DNA from: Planctomycetaceae bacterium
Lineage (GTDB): Bacteria > Planctomycetota > Planctomycetia > Planctomycetales > Planctomycetaceae
NCBI GenBank assembly: GCA_021732845.1
Contig: JAKFUF010000064.1
Coordinates: 1-59,343, forward strand
DNA: 59,343 bases
Reading direction: 5' to 3'
In this document: positions 1-10,536 of the stretch, in pieces
Layout of the letters: every line of letters begins with the position of its first letter
Numbering within the stretch: the first letter of the stretch is position 1
Notes under the pieces: generated by a model
The model's input: only the letters and a program-made list of their open reading frames with translations
Database searches by the model: none
Told to the model about the DNA's origin: nothing
Program-made: the position numbers and the translations under genes

Positions 1-1551
1 GGGGGAGGAGGCGGTGCCGGCGGCGACTTCATCGATCTGGCGTCGATGCAGATTCCCCCTTCGATCATCGAGATGCTGACCGAGTCGATCGCCCGCGAGA
101 ACGTGGTGATTCCCATCTCGCGGGACGAGGATGGGGCGCTGGTCGTCGCCATGCACGATCCCAACGGATTTGATGTGCTGGAAAAACTGCGGTTCCTGGT
201 GAATCGCGATGTCAAGATGGTCCTGGCCCCTCGTGAAGCGATTCAGGCGGCGATCAACCGGCACTACGGCCAGAATGAAACAGAATCCGTGGATTCGATG
301 CTGGCGGAATTCACCGAGACCGCCATCGACTTCACCGAGACGGAGTTGGCAAAGACTGGCGGCGGGGTTGGCGGGGCCGATGACAGCGCCCCGATCATCA
401 AATTGTGCAACCTGATGATCTCTGAAGCGGTGAACATGCGTGCCAGTGACATCCATGTCGAACCGTTCGAAGACCGGGTGCGGATCCGTTACCGGATCGA
501 TGGCGAACTGGTGGAGCGCGACAGCCCGCCCAAGCGGCTGCTGAACGCCCTGGTCTCCCGCTTCAAAATCATGGGCGGGATCGACATCACCGAGAAGCGT
601 CGCCCCCAGGACGGTCGGATCAAGGCACGCATCAATGGAAAGGATTATGACTTGCGAGTCAGTATTCTCCCGACGAACCATGGCCAAGCCATCGTCATGC
701 GAATTCTGGACCGCGACAGCATCAAAATTGGAATTCGTAATCTCGGGTTCAGTGAGGACAACTACCGCAAGTTCCAAAATATCATTCGGCGTCCGAACGG
801 TATTTTTCTGGTGACAGGTCCAACGGGTTCTGGAAAGACGACGACGCTGTACAGTGCCCTCGGTGAACTGAACCGCCCCGATCGGAAGATCATTACGGCC
901 GAAGATCCAGTCGAATACTACCTGCCGGGCATCAATCAGGTGGAAGTGAAGTCGTCCATCGGTCTGGATTTCGCCCGCATCATCCGCGCCATGCTGCGTC
1001 AGGCACCGAATGTGATCCTTGTGGGAGAAATTCGGGATACTGAGACGGCAGACATGGCGATTCAGGCTTCCTTAACTGGACACTTAGTTTTTAGTACACT
1101 CCACACGAACGATGCGCCCAGTTCTATTACACGCCTGATCGACATGGGAGTACAGCCATTTCTCGTCGCATCGAGCGTCATGGCGATCATGGCGCAACGT
1201 TTGGTGCGCGTGATTTGCACCAAGTGCAAAGAGTCCTACCAGCCGGATATGGCGGAATTGGAACTCGCCGAGGTCACGCCGGAACAGCTCAAGGGTGCCC
1301 AGTGGGCACGCGGGAAGGGCTGCTCGAACTGCCAGCAGACGGGCTACCGTGGACGTCAGGCGGTGTTCGAACTGATGCTCATGAACTCCACGATCCGCGA
1401 CATGACTTTCAAGAACGAACCCACGCAAAACATCCGCCGCCAAGCCCGCCTGTTCGGGATGAAGACGCTTTCCGAGGATGCGTTAGACAGAGCCCTAAAA
1501 GGAGTTACGTCAATCACAGAAGTGTTGCGTCTGGCTCAGGGTGGGCATTGA
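1..1551 (+). CDS. Type IV pilus assembly / type II secretion ATPase, PilB/GspE family (5' partial)
   Basis: This is a hexameric AAA+ secretion ATPase that powers pilus or pseudopilus extension at the inner membrane. The frame is already open at base 1 with a Gly-rich stretch, so the true start lies upstream; 516 residues are visible and an internal ATG sits at 46. Counting from that ATG, residues 1-75 resemble the MshEN/N2 domain, the Walker A GPTGSGKTTT is near 258-267, and the Asp and His boxes follow (LVGEIRDTET, STLHTNDAP). A zinc-binding tetracysteine pair (CTKC and CSNC) lies in the last quarter, as in GspE/PilB. A second, complete paralog lies at 3522, so this locus has two extension-type ATPases around one PilT. 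Family assignment is certain; PilB versus GspE is not resolvable here. Confidence 0.95.
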   Translation, partial: GGGGGAGGDFIDLASMQIPPSIIEMLTESIARENVVIPISRDEDGALVVAMHDPNGFDVLEKLRFLVNRDVKMVLAPREAIQAAINRHYGQNETESVDSMLAEFTETAIDFTETELAKTGGGVGGADDSAPIIKLCNLMISEAVNMRASDIHVEPFEDRVRIRYRIDGELVERDSPPKRLLNALVSRFKIMGGIDITEKRRPQDGRIKARINGKDYDLRVSILPTNHGQAIVMRILDRDSIKIGIRNLGFSEDNYRKFQNIIRRPNGIFLVTGPTGSGKTTTLYSALGELNRPDRKIITAEDPVEYYLPGINQVEVKSSIGLDFARIIRAMLRQAPNVILVGEIRDTETADMAIQASLTGHLVFSTLHTNDAPSSITRLIDMGVQPFLVASSVMAIMAQRLVRVICTKCKESYQPDMAELELAEVTPEQLKGAQWARGKGCSNCQQTGYRGRQAVFELMLMNSTIRDMTFKNEPTQNIRRQARLFGMKTLSEDALDRALKGVTSITEVLRLAQGGH

Positions 1552-1952
1552 GACCACGGCACCGTGTGGGATGTGAGGCTCAGGGCCAAAGTGGACCAGT
1601 CAATCCCAAGATTCGCCAGAAGTTGTCCAATTTGGCTCAAGAGTCAGTGATCGGTGTGACTCGCCCTGCAGTGGTGTTCAGCAACCCAACACTGCATGCT
1701 GCTGACACGAAACTGCCTGCTGCAAAATGCCTGCTTCATTTTGCAACAGGATGGGATGTTGCGAAGGCTGAAGGCTCGGCGGGGTTGTCAGTGCGAGATC
1801 GACTTCCGAACTTGGTTACACCGCGTTTGTCTTAGAAACTCAAAAATTCAGAAACCGTTTGAGTTCCCTGTTCGCGTCCCTGATAATTCAGCGTCGCGGG
1901 GAACAGGTGCCTGCTTACTGTCAAGGTCACCTTTCATTCGCGTGGAGGTTCG
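1552..1952. other. Intergenic gap with a 14-bp stem-loop
   Basis: No gene is supported in this 401-base gap between the first ATPase and pilT. The one clear structure is an inverted repeat at 1716-1729 and 1737-1750 (CCTGCTGCAAAATG pairing with CATTTTGCAACAGG, 13 of 14 positions) around a 7-base loop. It is not followed by a T-run, so it is not a standard intrinsic terminator. It may separate the transcripts or stabilise RNA. Confidence 0.45.
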
Positions 1953-3065
1953 ATGGCTTTCCTGCAAATCGACAAACTGCTGCAGACCGTCGTGAACCAG
2001 AAGGTGAGCGATCTGCACATCACCACTGGGCAACCGCCGGTGGTGCGCAAGGGCGGGCACATGGTTCGCCTCGACACGAAGTCGATGGAAGCCGACGACA
2101 CCGTCTCCCTGATGAAGAGCATCACGCCCGAACGGAACCAGCAAGAACTCCAAGAGAAGGGTGGGACGGACTTCGGCTTTGCCTTCGGTGACCTGGCCCG
2201 GTTCCGCGTGGCTGTCTTCAAGCAGCGCGGACATATCGGGATGGTGCTGCGGCGAATCCCCAATGAGTTTCTGACCCCCGAGCAGCTCGGATTGCCGGCG
2301 GTCGTCAAGGAGTTGATCAACCGCCCTCGTGGCTTGTTTCTGGTCACCGGCCCCACGGGGTCAGGCAAGACGACCAGTCTCGCCAGCATGATCAACTACC
2401 TCAACGAAACGGTCGACCATCATATCATCACATTGGAAGACCCGATCGAGTACTACCACCAGCACAAAAAATGCACGATCAATCAGCGTGAAATCGGCGT
2501 CGACGTTCCGAACTTTCCAGAAGCCCTGCGTCGCGCGCTGCGGATGGACCCCGACGTGATCCTCGTCGGTGAAATGCGCGATCTGGACACGATTTCTTCA
2601 GCGATCACGGCCGCTGAAACGGGCCACGTGGTGTTTGGGACTTTGCACACCTCGGGAGCCGAAGGTACGGTCAACCGTATCATCGACGTGTTCCCCACCA
2701 ACCAGCAGGAACAGATTCGGACACAGTTGTCGACCGCCATCCTGGGGGTGCTGAGCCAGGCTCTGCTGCCCAAGAAGAATGGCGGCATGGTCGCGGCTTA
2801 CGAGATGCTTGTCGTCACGCCCGCCATCGCCAACCTGATCCGCGAAAATAAAACGTACCGTATCCCCTCGTCGATTCAGACGGGGAAAAAATACGGAATG
2901 CAACTCCTCGACGAAGCCCTGTTCAATCTGTGGAAGAACGGCCTGTGCGAAGAACGCGACTGTATTGTCCGTTCCAATGCACCGGGCGAGTTGACCCAGA
3001 AAATCGCCCTGGCGAAGAAGGGGCTCTTGTCGGATGAAGAAGAGGAAGAAGAGGAAGAAGACTAA
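1953..3065 (+). CDS. pilT: Twitching motility / pilus retraction ATPase PilT
   Basis: PilT depolymerises type IV pili by ATP-driven retraction at the pilus base. The 370-residue length is close to the family norm. The N-terminal PAS-like region is followed by Walker A GPTGSGKTTS at about residues 133-142, the Asp box with LVGEMRDLDT, and the His box GTLHTSGAEGTVNRIID. The sequence lacks the tetracysteine of PilB, as expected for PilT. The C-terminus ends in an unusual run of eleven acidic residues. It sits between two PilB/GspE ATPase genes. A retraction ATPase argues that the locus makes dynamic pili rather than only a type II secretion pseudopilus. The upstream bases cgtggaggttcg contain a GGAGG ribosome binding site at suitable spacing for the ATG. 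Confidence 0.95.
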   Translation: MAFLQIDKLLQTVVNQKVSDLHITTGQPPVVRKGGHMVRLDTKSMEADDTVSLMKSITPERNQQELQEKGGTDFGFAFGDLARFRVAVFKQRGHIGMVLRRIPNEFLTPEQLGLPAVVKELINRPRGLFLVTGPTGSGKTTSLASMINYLNETVDHHIITLEDPIEYYHQHKKCTINQREIGVDVPNFPEALRRALRMDPDVILVGEMRDLDTISSAITAAETGHVVFGTLHTSGAEGTVNRIIDVFPTNQQEQIRTQLSTAILGVLSQALLPKKNGGMVAAYEMLVVTPAIANLIRENKTYRIPSSIQTGKKYGMQLLDEALFNLWKNGLCEERDCIVRSNAPGELTQKIALAKKGLLSDEEEEEEEED

Positions 3066-3069
3066 GTGA

Positions 3070-3159
3070 AGAATGAAGCAATGACCAAGCCCCAATGACC
3101 AATGGCTTTGGGGTGGATGCTGAAGTTTGGTCATTGTGTCATTGGTCATTGAGTCATTC
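3070..3159. repeat. Imperfect inverted repeat (family D, CAATGACCAA type)
   Basis: The motif caatgaccaa occurs twice on the left arm and ttggtcattg twice on the right arm, so the segment can fold into a long interrupted hairpin just after pilT. The rest of the 456-base gap to 3521 holds only a short GCCAGTG/CACTGGC stem near 3302-3321 and no supported gene. Such AT-rich, self-complementary intergenic elements recur with other sequences through this window. Confidence 0.6.
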
Positions 3160-3521
3160 GCGCAGCGCAGTCTCACGGAGTCGAGACCACGCAGTGTCAG
3201 CCGGTCGATGAGTTATTTTTCATTTCCTCATCAATTGTCGACCGTCAATGGCACCTGTCGGGGTGATCGGGCTTCCGCGGTCTGGCGTGTGTTCTGGCAT
3301 GGCCAGTGGTGAGTCACTGGCTGGTTGGGACGGTTGAAGACCGCAGAGAAAACGGCATCCTGATCTTCTCAGCCGCAAATTGAGCGTTCGCTCATTTCTC
3401 GGGCTGTCGATCGTGCATCCGGGGCGGATGCGTTCGGGGTCGTGCACGAAGTTCGTCAGGCTCAATTCTGGGCCGCCGTTTATGTGTGTTTCCGTCAACT
3501 CGCAGCAAGCAGGCCTCCGTC

Positions 3522-5216
<1,695 letters not shown>

Positions 5217-5602
5217 TTTTCGATTTTCGATTGAGGATTTTCGATCGCTGTGAATCGAGATCGAAATGTCGGATCAACCAAACCTATTCACTCTCCAAAG
5301 GATGTCACCGACAGGCAATCGAAAATCTGTCTCCGGCGTCTCGCCTGTGTCATCATTCGGCCACCGTTACATCGGCCGCGCAACGGACTGCGTTGCGGAG
5401 ATTTTCAGGCGAGACGCCGGACGCAGGGGGCATTTTCGATTTTCGATTGAGGATTTTCGATCGCTGTGGTGCGGGGTCGAAATGCCGGCCTGACGCAAAC
5501 GGCGCGCAGCCGAAAGTCCTTGATCAACGATCAGCCCTGTAGTCAACGAACAGTCGCGTTAACAAACAATCGAAAATCCGTCTTCGAAAATCGAAAATCC
5601 AA
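5217..5602. repeat. Cluster of family B repeats (GATTTTCGATTTTCGATT type)
   Basis: Two direct copies of a roughly 35-base unit (attttcgattttcgattg then aggattttcgatcgctgtg) lie at about 5217-5251 and 5432-5467. Inverse copies (caatcgaaaatc) lie near 5314 and at about 5567-5600, so the arms can pair across the gap. Copies also occur at 53333-53428 and 55493-55520. Between the arms I see no supported gene. The last inverse copy ends directly before the aaggagcc ribosome binding site of the next gene. Confidence 0.7.
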
Positions 5603-5614
5603 GGAGCCTCTTCC

Positions 5615-6868
5615 ATGCCAGTTTACGCCTACGAGGCGATGGACAACACGGGGATGGAGATCAAGGACACGATCGACGCGCCCAGCGAGCAGGATGCTCA
5701 GACGATGATTCGTCAGAAGGGCTTCTTCGTCACCAAGATCGCCGAGAAGGGTCGCGGGAAGAAGGACAAGAACAAGGACCCCAAGAAGAAGGCCAAGGGT
5801 GGTCCGGCCCGGAAGAAGACATTCACCCTGGGCGGGGTGAGTGCCAAGAAGCTCTGTACCTTCACCCGTCAGCTCTCCACGCTGCAGGACGCCGGGCTGC
5901 CGATTTTGCGCAGCCTCAAGATTCTCGAGGGCCAGGCGAAACCTGGCGCGCTCAAGAACTCGCTGATGGGCGTGATCGATGACGTCGAAGGCGGCAACAC
6001 GCTGTCAGAGGCGATGGCGAAGCAGCCACGGGCGTTCGACAACCTGTACGTCAACATGGTGAAGGCCGGCGAGGCGGGCGGTGCCCTCGAAATCATTTTG
6101 AAGCGCCTGGCCGAGTTCAAGGAACGTGCCCAGAGCCTGAAGCGCAAAGTGCAGGGGGCCATGATTTATCCCTGCGCCGTGATCCTGGTCGCCTTCGTGA
6201 TCGTGTCCGGCATCATGATCTTCATCATCCCGAAGTTCAAAAAGATCTTCGAAGGATTCGACACCACCCTGCCGGACATCACGGTCTTCCTGATCGCCTG
6301 CAGCGACGCGCTCGTGAACTATTGGTACTTGATACCCGTCGTCCCGGTCACCGTGTGGCTCCTGGTCAAATTAATACGCAAGAACAAAACCGGAGAGTAC
6401 ATCCTTGATGCCGGCACCTTCTGGGTTCCCTTATTGGGGCAGATTCTCCGCAAGAGCATCATCGCCCGCACCGCCCGGACGCTGGGAACACTCATCGGTT
6501 CGGGGGTGCCGATTCTCGAGGCCCTGATCATTGCCCGCGACACTGCCGGCAACCAGGTGTTCGTGCGGGCCTACCAGAACATTTACAACGCCATTCGCGA
6601 AGGCGAGTCGATGGCCGTGCCGCTGAAAGAGGCGCGGGTGGTCGACGACATGGTGGTGAACATGGTGGACGTGGGTGAAGAAACCGGTGCCCTCGACAAC
6701 ATGCTCTACAAGGTTGCCGACATTTACGACGAAGAGGTTTCCGTTCTGGTTGACGGTCTGATCAGCCTGTTGGAACCGATCATGGTCGTCGTCCTGGGGG
6801 TCATCGTCGGCTTCATCGTCATCGCCCTGTTCATGCCGCTGATCAAGCTGCTCGACGATTTGAGCTGA
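5615..6868 (+). CDS. pilC: Type II secretion system F / PilC inner-membrane platform protein
   Basis: The inner-membrane platform couples the cytoplasmic ATPase to pilin insertion. The 417-residue protein opens with the usual MPVYAYEAMD start and contains two T2SSF domains; in each, a helical bundle with conserved LPIL or VPIL and EGESM/GNTLSEAM motifs precedes a hydrophobic segment. Membrane segments are seen near residues 185-210, 230-255 and 385-410. A lysine-rich insertion (about residues 45-72) sits between the N-terminal strand region and the first domain and is longer than usual. The start has an AAGGAG ribosome binding site. Adjacent genes are the pilB ATPase and the pseudopilins, as expected. 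Confidence 0.95.
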   Translation: MPVYAYEAMDNTGMEIKDTIDAPSEQDAQTMIRQKGFFVTKIAEKGRGKKDKNKDPKKKAKGGPARKKTFTLGGVSAKKLCTFTRQLSTLQDAGLPILRSLKILEGQAKPGALKNSLMGVIDDVEGGNTLSEAMAKQPRAFDNLYVNMVKAGEAGGALEIILKRLAEFKERAQSLKRKVQGAMIYPCAVILVAFVIVSGIMIFIIPKFKKIFEGFDTTLPDITVFLIACSDALVNYWYLIPVVPVTVWLLVKLIRKNKTGEYILDAGTFWVPLLGQILRKSIIARTARTLGTLIGSGVPILEALIIARDTAGNQVFVRAYQNIYNAIREGESMAVPLKEARVVDDMVVNMVDVGEETGALDNMLYKVADIYDEEVSVLVDGLISLLEPIMVVVLGVIVGFIVIALFMPLIKLLDDLS

Positions 6869-6992
6869 TGAACTGACCGCAGTTTGGGGTCGCGGCCGGA
6901 GCCACGGTTTCCGGCCGCACCTCAAAGTCGACGACATGCACTGTTCAAGCCGCGCACACAACGGAACACCCAAAGGCAACTTCGAGGCATCC

Positions 6993-7997
6993 ATGACCAA
7001 TCCCTTCCAACTGTCCCGCCCGCTGGTCACGCGAACGGCTGCCATGCGCCGTATCGTCCAGCGCAGTGGCCTCACCCGCGGCGGCTTCACGCTGATCGAA
7101 CTGATGGTGGTGATCATCATCATCTCCGCCATCATGGCGCTGCTGCTCCCAGCGGTGATGTCGGTGCGGAGCAAGGCCCGGATCACCCAGGTCAAGACCG
7201 AGATCGCCGGGCTGGAAGCGGCGATCAGTCGGTTCAAGACCGACTTTGGGGTCGACCCGCCAAGCATGATCACGCTGTCGGAGTCCAGCACCGGTTGGAC
7301 AGCCTCCGACCGGGCGTTGATTCGCCGCATCTGGAACAACTTCCAATTCGGCAACACCGATTTCAACGGCGACGGCGACACCAACGACACGATTGGGTTG
7401 TCTGGTTCCGAGTGCCTGGTGTTCTTTCTTGGCGGGATGGCTCCGCCACGGGCCAGCACCACAGAGACGTTCCAGTTGACGGGTTTTTCCAAGAACCGGC
7501 TGGTGCCGTTTGCCCGTGGTGGCAATCGCGAGGGACCGTTCTTTGAATTCGACGCCGGCCGCCTGGGCGATCCGGATGGCGACGGATTCCCGTCCTACCG
7601 CGACGTGCTGCAGACCTCGGGCGACAACACTCCGTATCTGTACTTCAGCAGCTATGAAGGCCGGGGTTACACGACGGACACCAACGCCACCTGGGGGAAC
7701 ACTGACAACTCCCTCTACATGAAGCGCTGCTATTACCTGAAGATTCCCAGCGGAACCACGCCGGCGGGTGCGTCGGCACACAAGCCACAGACCTTCCAGA
7801 TCATCTCGCCGGGCTTCGATGGCGAGTACGGGGTGGGTGGCGTCTTTGACGCGTCCAACCCGGCCCTGCTGACGGAAGATCTGGACAACGATGGAACGCT
7901 CGATGCCGGGGAGGATTTGAACGGCAACGGGAAGATCGACACCCGCGAGAACGAGTACGACAACATCACGAACTTCAAAGAAGGCCAGTTGAACTAA
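6993..7997 (+). CDS. Pseudopilin, GspG-like, with EF-hand-type calcium loops
   Basis: This prepilin-like protein (334 residues) has a type III-style leader cleaved between G31 and F32 (GGFTLIELMVV) with Glu at +5, followed by a hydrophobic helix. ATG 6993 was chosen over ATG 6936 because GAGG lies 5-8 bases upstream and the leader becomes a normal length. Near the C-terminus an ISPGFDGEYG segment resembles the GspG calcium-loop region. Two canonical 12-residue EF-hand loops follow, DLDNDGTLDAGE (296-307) and DLNGNGKIDTRE (308-319). Another DxDxD segment (DPDGDG) lies mid-protein. It is much longer than classical GspG (about 140 residues). It is the first of five pseudopilin genes. Confidence 0.88.
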   Translation: MTNPFQLSRPLVTRTAAMRRIVQRSGLTRGGFTLIELMVVIIIISAIMALLLPAVMSVRSKARITQVKTEIAGLEAAISRFKTDFGVDPPSMITLSESSTGWTASDRALIRRIWNNFQFGNTDFNGDGDTNDTIGLSGSECLVFFLGGMAPPRASTTETFQLTGFSKNRLVPFARGGNREGPFFEFDAGRLGDPDGDGFPSYRDVLQTSGDNTPYLYFSSYEGRGYTTDTNATWGNTDNSLYMKRCYYLKIPSGTTPAGASAHKPQTFQIISPGFDGEYGVGGVFDASNPALLTEDLDNDGTLDAGEDLNGNGKIDTRENEYDNITNFKEGQLN

Positions 7998-8054
7998 CGC
8001 AAACGCCGCCGTGAGTCGTGTTCCGCAAGTTGGGTGGGTTGCAGGAGTGGTGCC

Positions 8055-9248
8055 GTGATTCGTCAGACGCATAACGATGTTCGAAATCCAGAGTGCGGGA
8101 GGTACCACTTGTTGGTCCGCCGTCGTTCCAAGCCTCGCTCGTTTCGGCATCACGACACGCGCGGGGCGGGGCTCGGCTTCACGATGATTGAACTCCTCGT
8201 GGTGATCTCGATCATCGTGCTGCTGGCGGCGCTCGTGTTGGGCACGCTGGGGGGGATGATCGTGGGTGCCCGCGGCGCGGCGACGAAGGCCACGGTCGAA
8301 AAGCTTTCGGGGCTGATCGACGAGCGGCGGCGCTCGCTCGGCCGGCACCTGGACGACCTTGGCCGGCAGGTGGAAAAGTACACGACGCAGGAATTGTGGA
8401 ACAAACGCAATCCGAACGGCGGCACCTATTTTCAGTACAGTTCGTCGGACATCCAGCTCGCCAAGATTCTGGCGAAAAAAGACTACATCCGCGAGGCGCT
8501 GCCGCAGCGGTTTGCCGACGTGGCAGTGAGCGTCTCGGTCGACTACGACAACTCGGACCCGATGAACCCCAGGTATGTCCGCAACTGGACGTTTCTCCGC
8601 GCCGACGCCCCCACGACGCAGGTCCTGGCCGATCCCAACGGGACGGAATCGGCCGAGGCTCTTTACTACGCACTGACAGGCGAACCAATTCCCAACTGCT
8701 CCATCGTGAAGGCCGACGGAACACTGGTCACCGCCAATGCGAACTACAGGATCAGCATCCCAGGTCTCTCGCCGCTGGGGACGGACCTGTTCAGCGGCGG
8801 CGAAGTGGGCGACACCGACGGTGACGGACGGATGGAATTCCTGGACGGCTGGGGACAGCCCCTGCGGTTCTATCGGTGGCCCACGCGGCTGCTGCGCCCC
8901 ACCGGCTACCAGACTGGTGTTTATACGCATCCCAATCAGGCAGCGCTCCTCGATACCGGGCTGCCCTCCGACTTCGACCTGCAGCGCGATCCCGACGATC
9001 CGCTCGGCCGCACGCAAAAGAAGATCTGGAGTGGCACACCCACCTTCGAGACCTACTATCACACACCGGGCACCTTCCATACGCCGATGATCGTGTCCGC
9101 GGGGTCGGATGGAATCCTGGGGCTGCATGAGCCCTATGATTACAGCACGACCAACTACGGATATCTGTGCCACGCGACCGACCTCACCAACCTCGACGCC
9201 CTGACTGACAACATCACGAATCTCAACGTCCGGGCCGGAGGCAACTGA
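8055..9248 (+). CDS. Pseudopilin, GspG-like, long leader
   Basis: This prepilin-like protein (397 residues from GTG 8055) has a 41-residue basic leader, then G41/F42 TMIELLVV with Glu at +5 and a hydrophobic helix. GTG 8055 is preferred over the in-frame GTG 8034 because AGGAG lies seven bases upstream. Two GspG-family marks are visible: DGWGQPLRFYRWP, matching the conserved D-W-G-x-P-Y motif, and SAGSDGILG near the C-terminus, matching the calcium-loop start. A DTDGDGRMEFLD EF-hand-like loop lies at 253-264. The next pseudopilin ATG begins one base after its stop, so translation is probably coupled. The protein is far larger than classical GspG. The exact role within the pseudopilus is unknown. 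Confidence 0.86.
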   Translation: MIRQTHNDVRNPECGRYHLLVRRRSKPRSFRHHDTRGAGLGFTMIELLVVISIIVLLAALVLGTLGGMIVGARGAATKATVEKLSGLIDERRRSLGRHLDDLGRQVEKYTTQELWNKRNPNGGTYFQYSSSDIQLAKILAKKDYIREALPQRFADVAVSVSVDYDNSDPMNPRYVRNWTFLRADAPTTQVLADPNGTESAEALYYALTGEPIPNCSIVKADGTLVTANANYRISIPGLSPLGTDLFSGGEVGDTDGDGRMEFLDGWGQPLRFYRWPTRLLRPTGYQTGVYTHPNQAALLDTGLPSDFDLQRDPDDPLGRTQKKIWSGTPTFETYYHTPGTFHTPMIVSAGSDGILGLHEPYDYSTTNYGYLCHATDLTNLDALTDNITNLNVRAGGN

Positions 9249-9249
9249 C

Positions 9250-10536
9250 ATGCAGGGGTTACGGAACAACTTGCTAAGAAGAGCCGGCGGGATACGCCGA
9301 ACGCCATTGATGCGGCGCGGGTTCACGCTCATCGAGATGCTGGTCGTCGTGGGGATCATGCTGCTCCTCACCACGCTGGTCGTCATGTTGTGGAACTCGA
9401 ATGCCGAGTCGGAACGGGTGCGGGGCGGTGCGCGGCAGTTGCAGTCGAGCTTCCTGGCTCTGCGCGACCGCGCGTTCCATGCCAAGGCACCCCGTGGCTT
9501 CCGGCTGCGGGTCGACCCTGCCGACCCGACGGTGGTGACCGGCATGGTGTACATCGCCCCGACCGAGGACTGGCGCGAAGGCTCTGTCCAGCTCTACCGG
9601 TCCGATCTGGACAACGCCGACAAATCGGGTGACGGGTCGCTCGATTCCAACACGCTCAACCCCGATGCCTATGGCGTGCCGAGCAATTCCGCCCGGTATG
9701 TGGTCGGATATGGCACCGAGTGGAAGCGGCTGTATGACCGGCAACTCTTGGTGGATGGTGCCCGCATCCGCCTCTCCTCCACCGGCTCGTGGTACACGGT
9801 GACGGTCAATTCCGACTTGATCAATGACACCAGCGAGAAGCTGATTCTCAACACTCCGTACCGCATCCCCGAGCCGACAACCGGCAGCTACGCGCTGCCG
9901 TCCGTGGTCGCCTACGCCCCGTCCGACTACATCCTCGAACTGGCCCCCTCGCCGCTGCCCGATGAGAAGCCGATTCAGCTTCCCGCCGGCATGGTGATCG
10001 ATCTGGACAACTGCCAGGTGCCCGCGGGATGGCGGATCGATCGTCAGGTGGCTCAGACATCGGACACCGTGGGGTCACTCTATTCCAATGACCGCAATTG
10101 GATGGTGGTTTTCAAGCCGTCTTCCGGCTTGATGACCATCCGCCGGTACTCGCCACGGATGGATGTGATGTTCTCGTCGCGGGGAACGGTCATGGGACCG
10201 CTGGCCGCCCAGGGGCTGCTGCACATGATCCTGGCCGACACCCGCGACAGCGACCTCAGCCTGCGTCCGGCCCAGTACAAGCGGGACTCATTGCTGGTCA
10301 GCCTGTTCACCCGCACGGGCAATGTGTCGGTGTTCCCGCTGTACACGCTCGGCCCGGATGGGCAGCCCGGCCTGGCCGGCGTGGATGATGACGGCCTGAA
10401 CGGCACGGATGACATTGGTGAAATTGGCTGGGTCGATCCCGGCGGAGATGTGAGCAAACATTCCGACGAAGTCCTGTCCATTAACTCGCCGACCTTGTTC
10501 CGGTTTGCCCAGACCGGAGGCCTCGCAGGCAAATGA
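9250..10536 (+). CDS. Pseudopilin, GspH-like, with GspG-type calcium loop
   Basis: This 428-residue prepilin-like protein is cleaved at G24/F25 ([12 protein letters not shown]) with Glu at +5. The region after the N-terminal helix (residues 50-80) resembles GspH/FimT minor pseudopilins (SEFLALRDRAF-like segment). Near the C-terminus, from about residue 368, the motif GPDGQPGLAGVDDDG followed by DDIGEIGW closely resembles the calcium-binding loop of GspG (GxDGxxG...DDxxxW). The same motif recurs in the pseudopilin starting at 11744. The gene starts one base after its upstream neighbour ends and overlaps the next by four bases (ATGA), marking a tight operon. Confidence 0.86.
   Translation: MQGLRNNLLRRAGGIRRTPLMRRGFTLIEMLVVVGIMLLLTTLVVMLWNSNAESERVRGGARQLQSSFLALRDRAFHAKAPRGFRLRVDPADPTVVTGMVYIAPTEDWREGSVQLYRSDLDNADKSGDGSLDSNTLNPDAYGVPSNSARYVVGYGTEWKRLYDRQLLVDGARIRLSSTGSWYTVTVNSDLINDTSEKLILNTPYRIPEPTTGSYALPSVVAYAPSDYILELAPSPLPDEKPIQLPAGMVIDLDNCQVPAGWRIDRQVAQTSDTVGSLYSNDRNWMVVFKPSSGLMTIRRYSPRMDVMFSSRGTVMGPLAAQGLLHMILADTRDSDLSLRPAQYKRDSLLVSLFTRTGNVSVFPLYTLGPDGQPGLAGVDDDGLNGTDDIGEIGWVDPGGDVSKHSDEVLSINSPTLFRFAQTGGLAGK

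Noticed and set aside
1215-1835. A 206-residue plus-strand frame running out of the first ATPase gene
   Set aside because: Most of it overlaps the conserved ATPase C-terminus in another frame, and the part beyond the gene has no domain or ribosome binding site.
5217-5602. Possible CRISPR or origin iterons in the GATTTTCGATT units
   Set aside because: Spacing is irregular, orientation mixed, and the same words occur at several distant gaps; no dnaA boxes or replication gene nearby.
6945-9554. An 869-residue open frame on the minus strand
   Set aside because: It runs opposite three pseudopilin genes with proper leaders and ribosome binding sites; its composition is rich in Arg, His and Gly and shows no domain.
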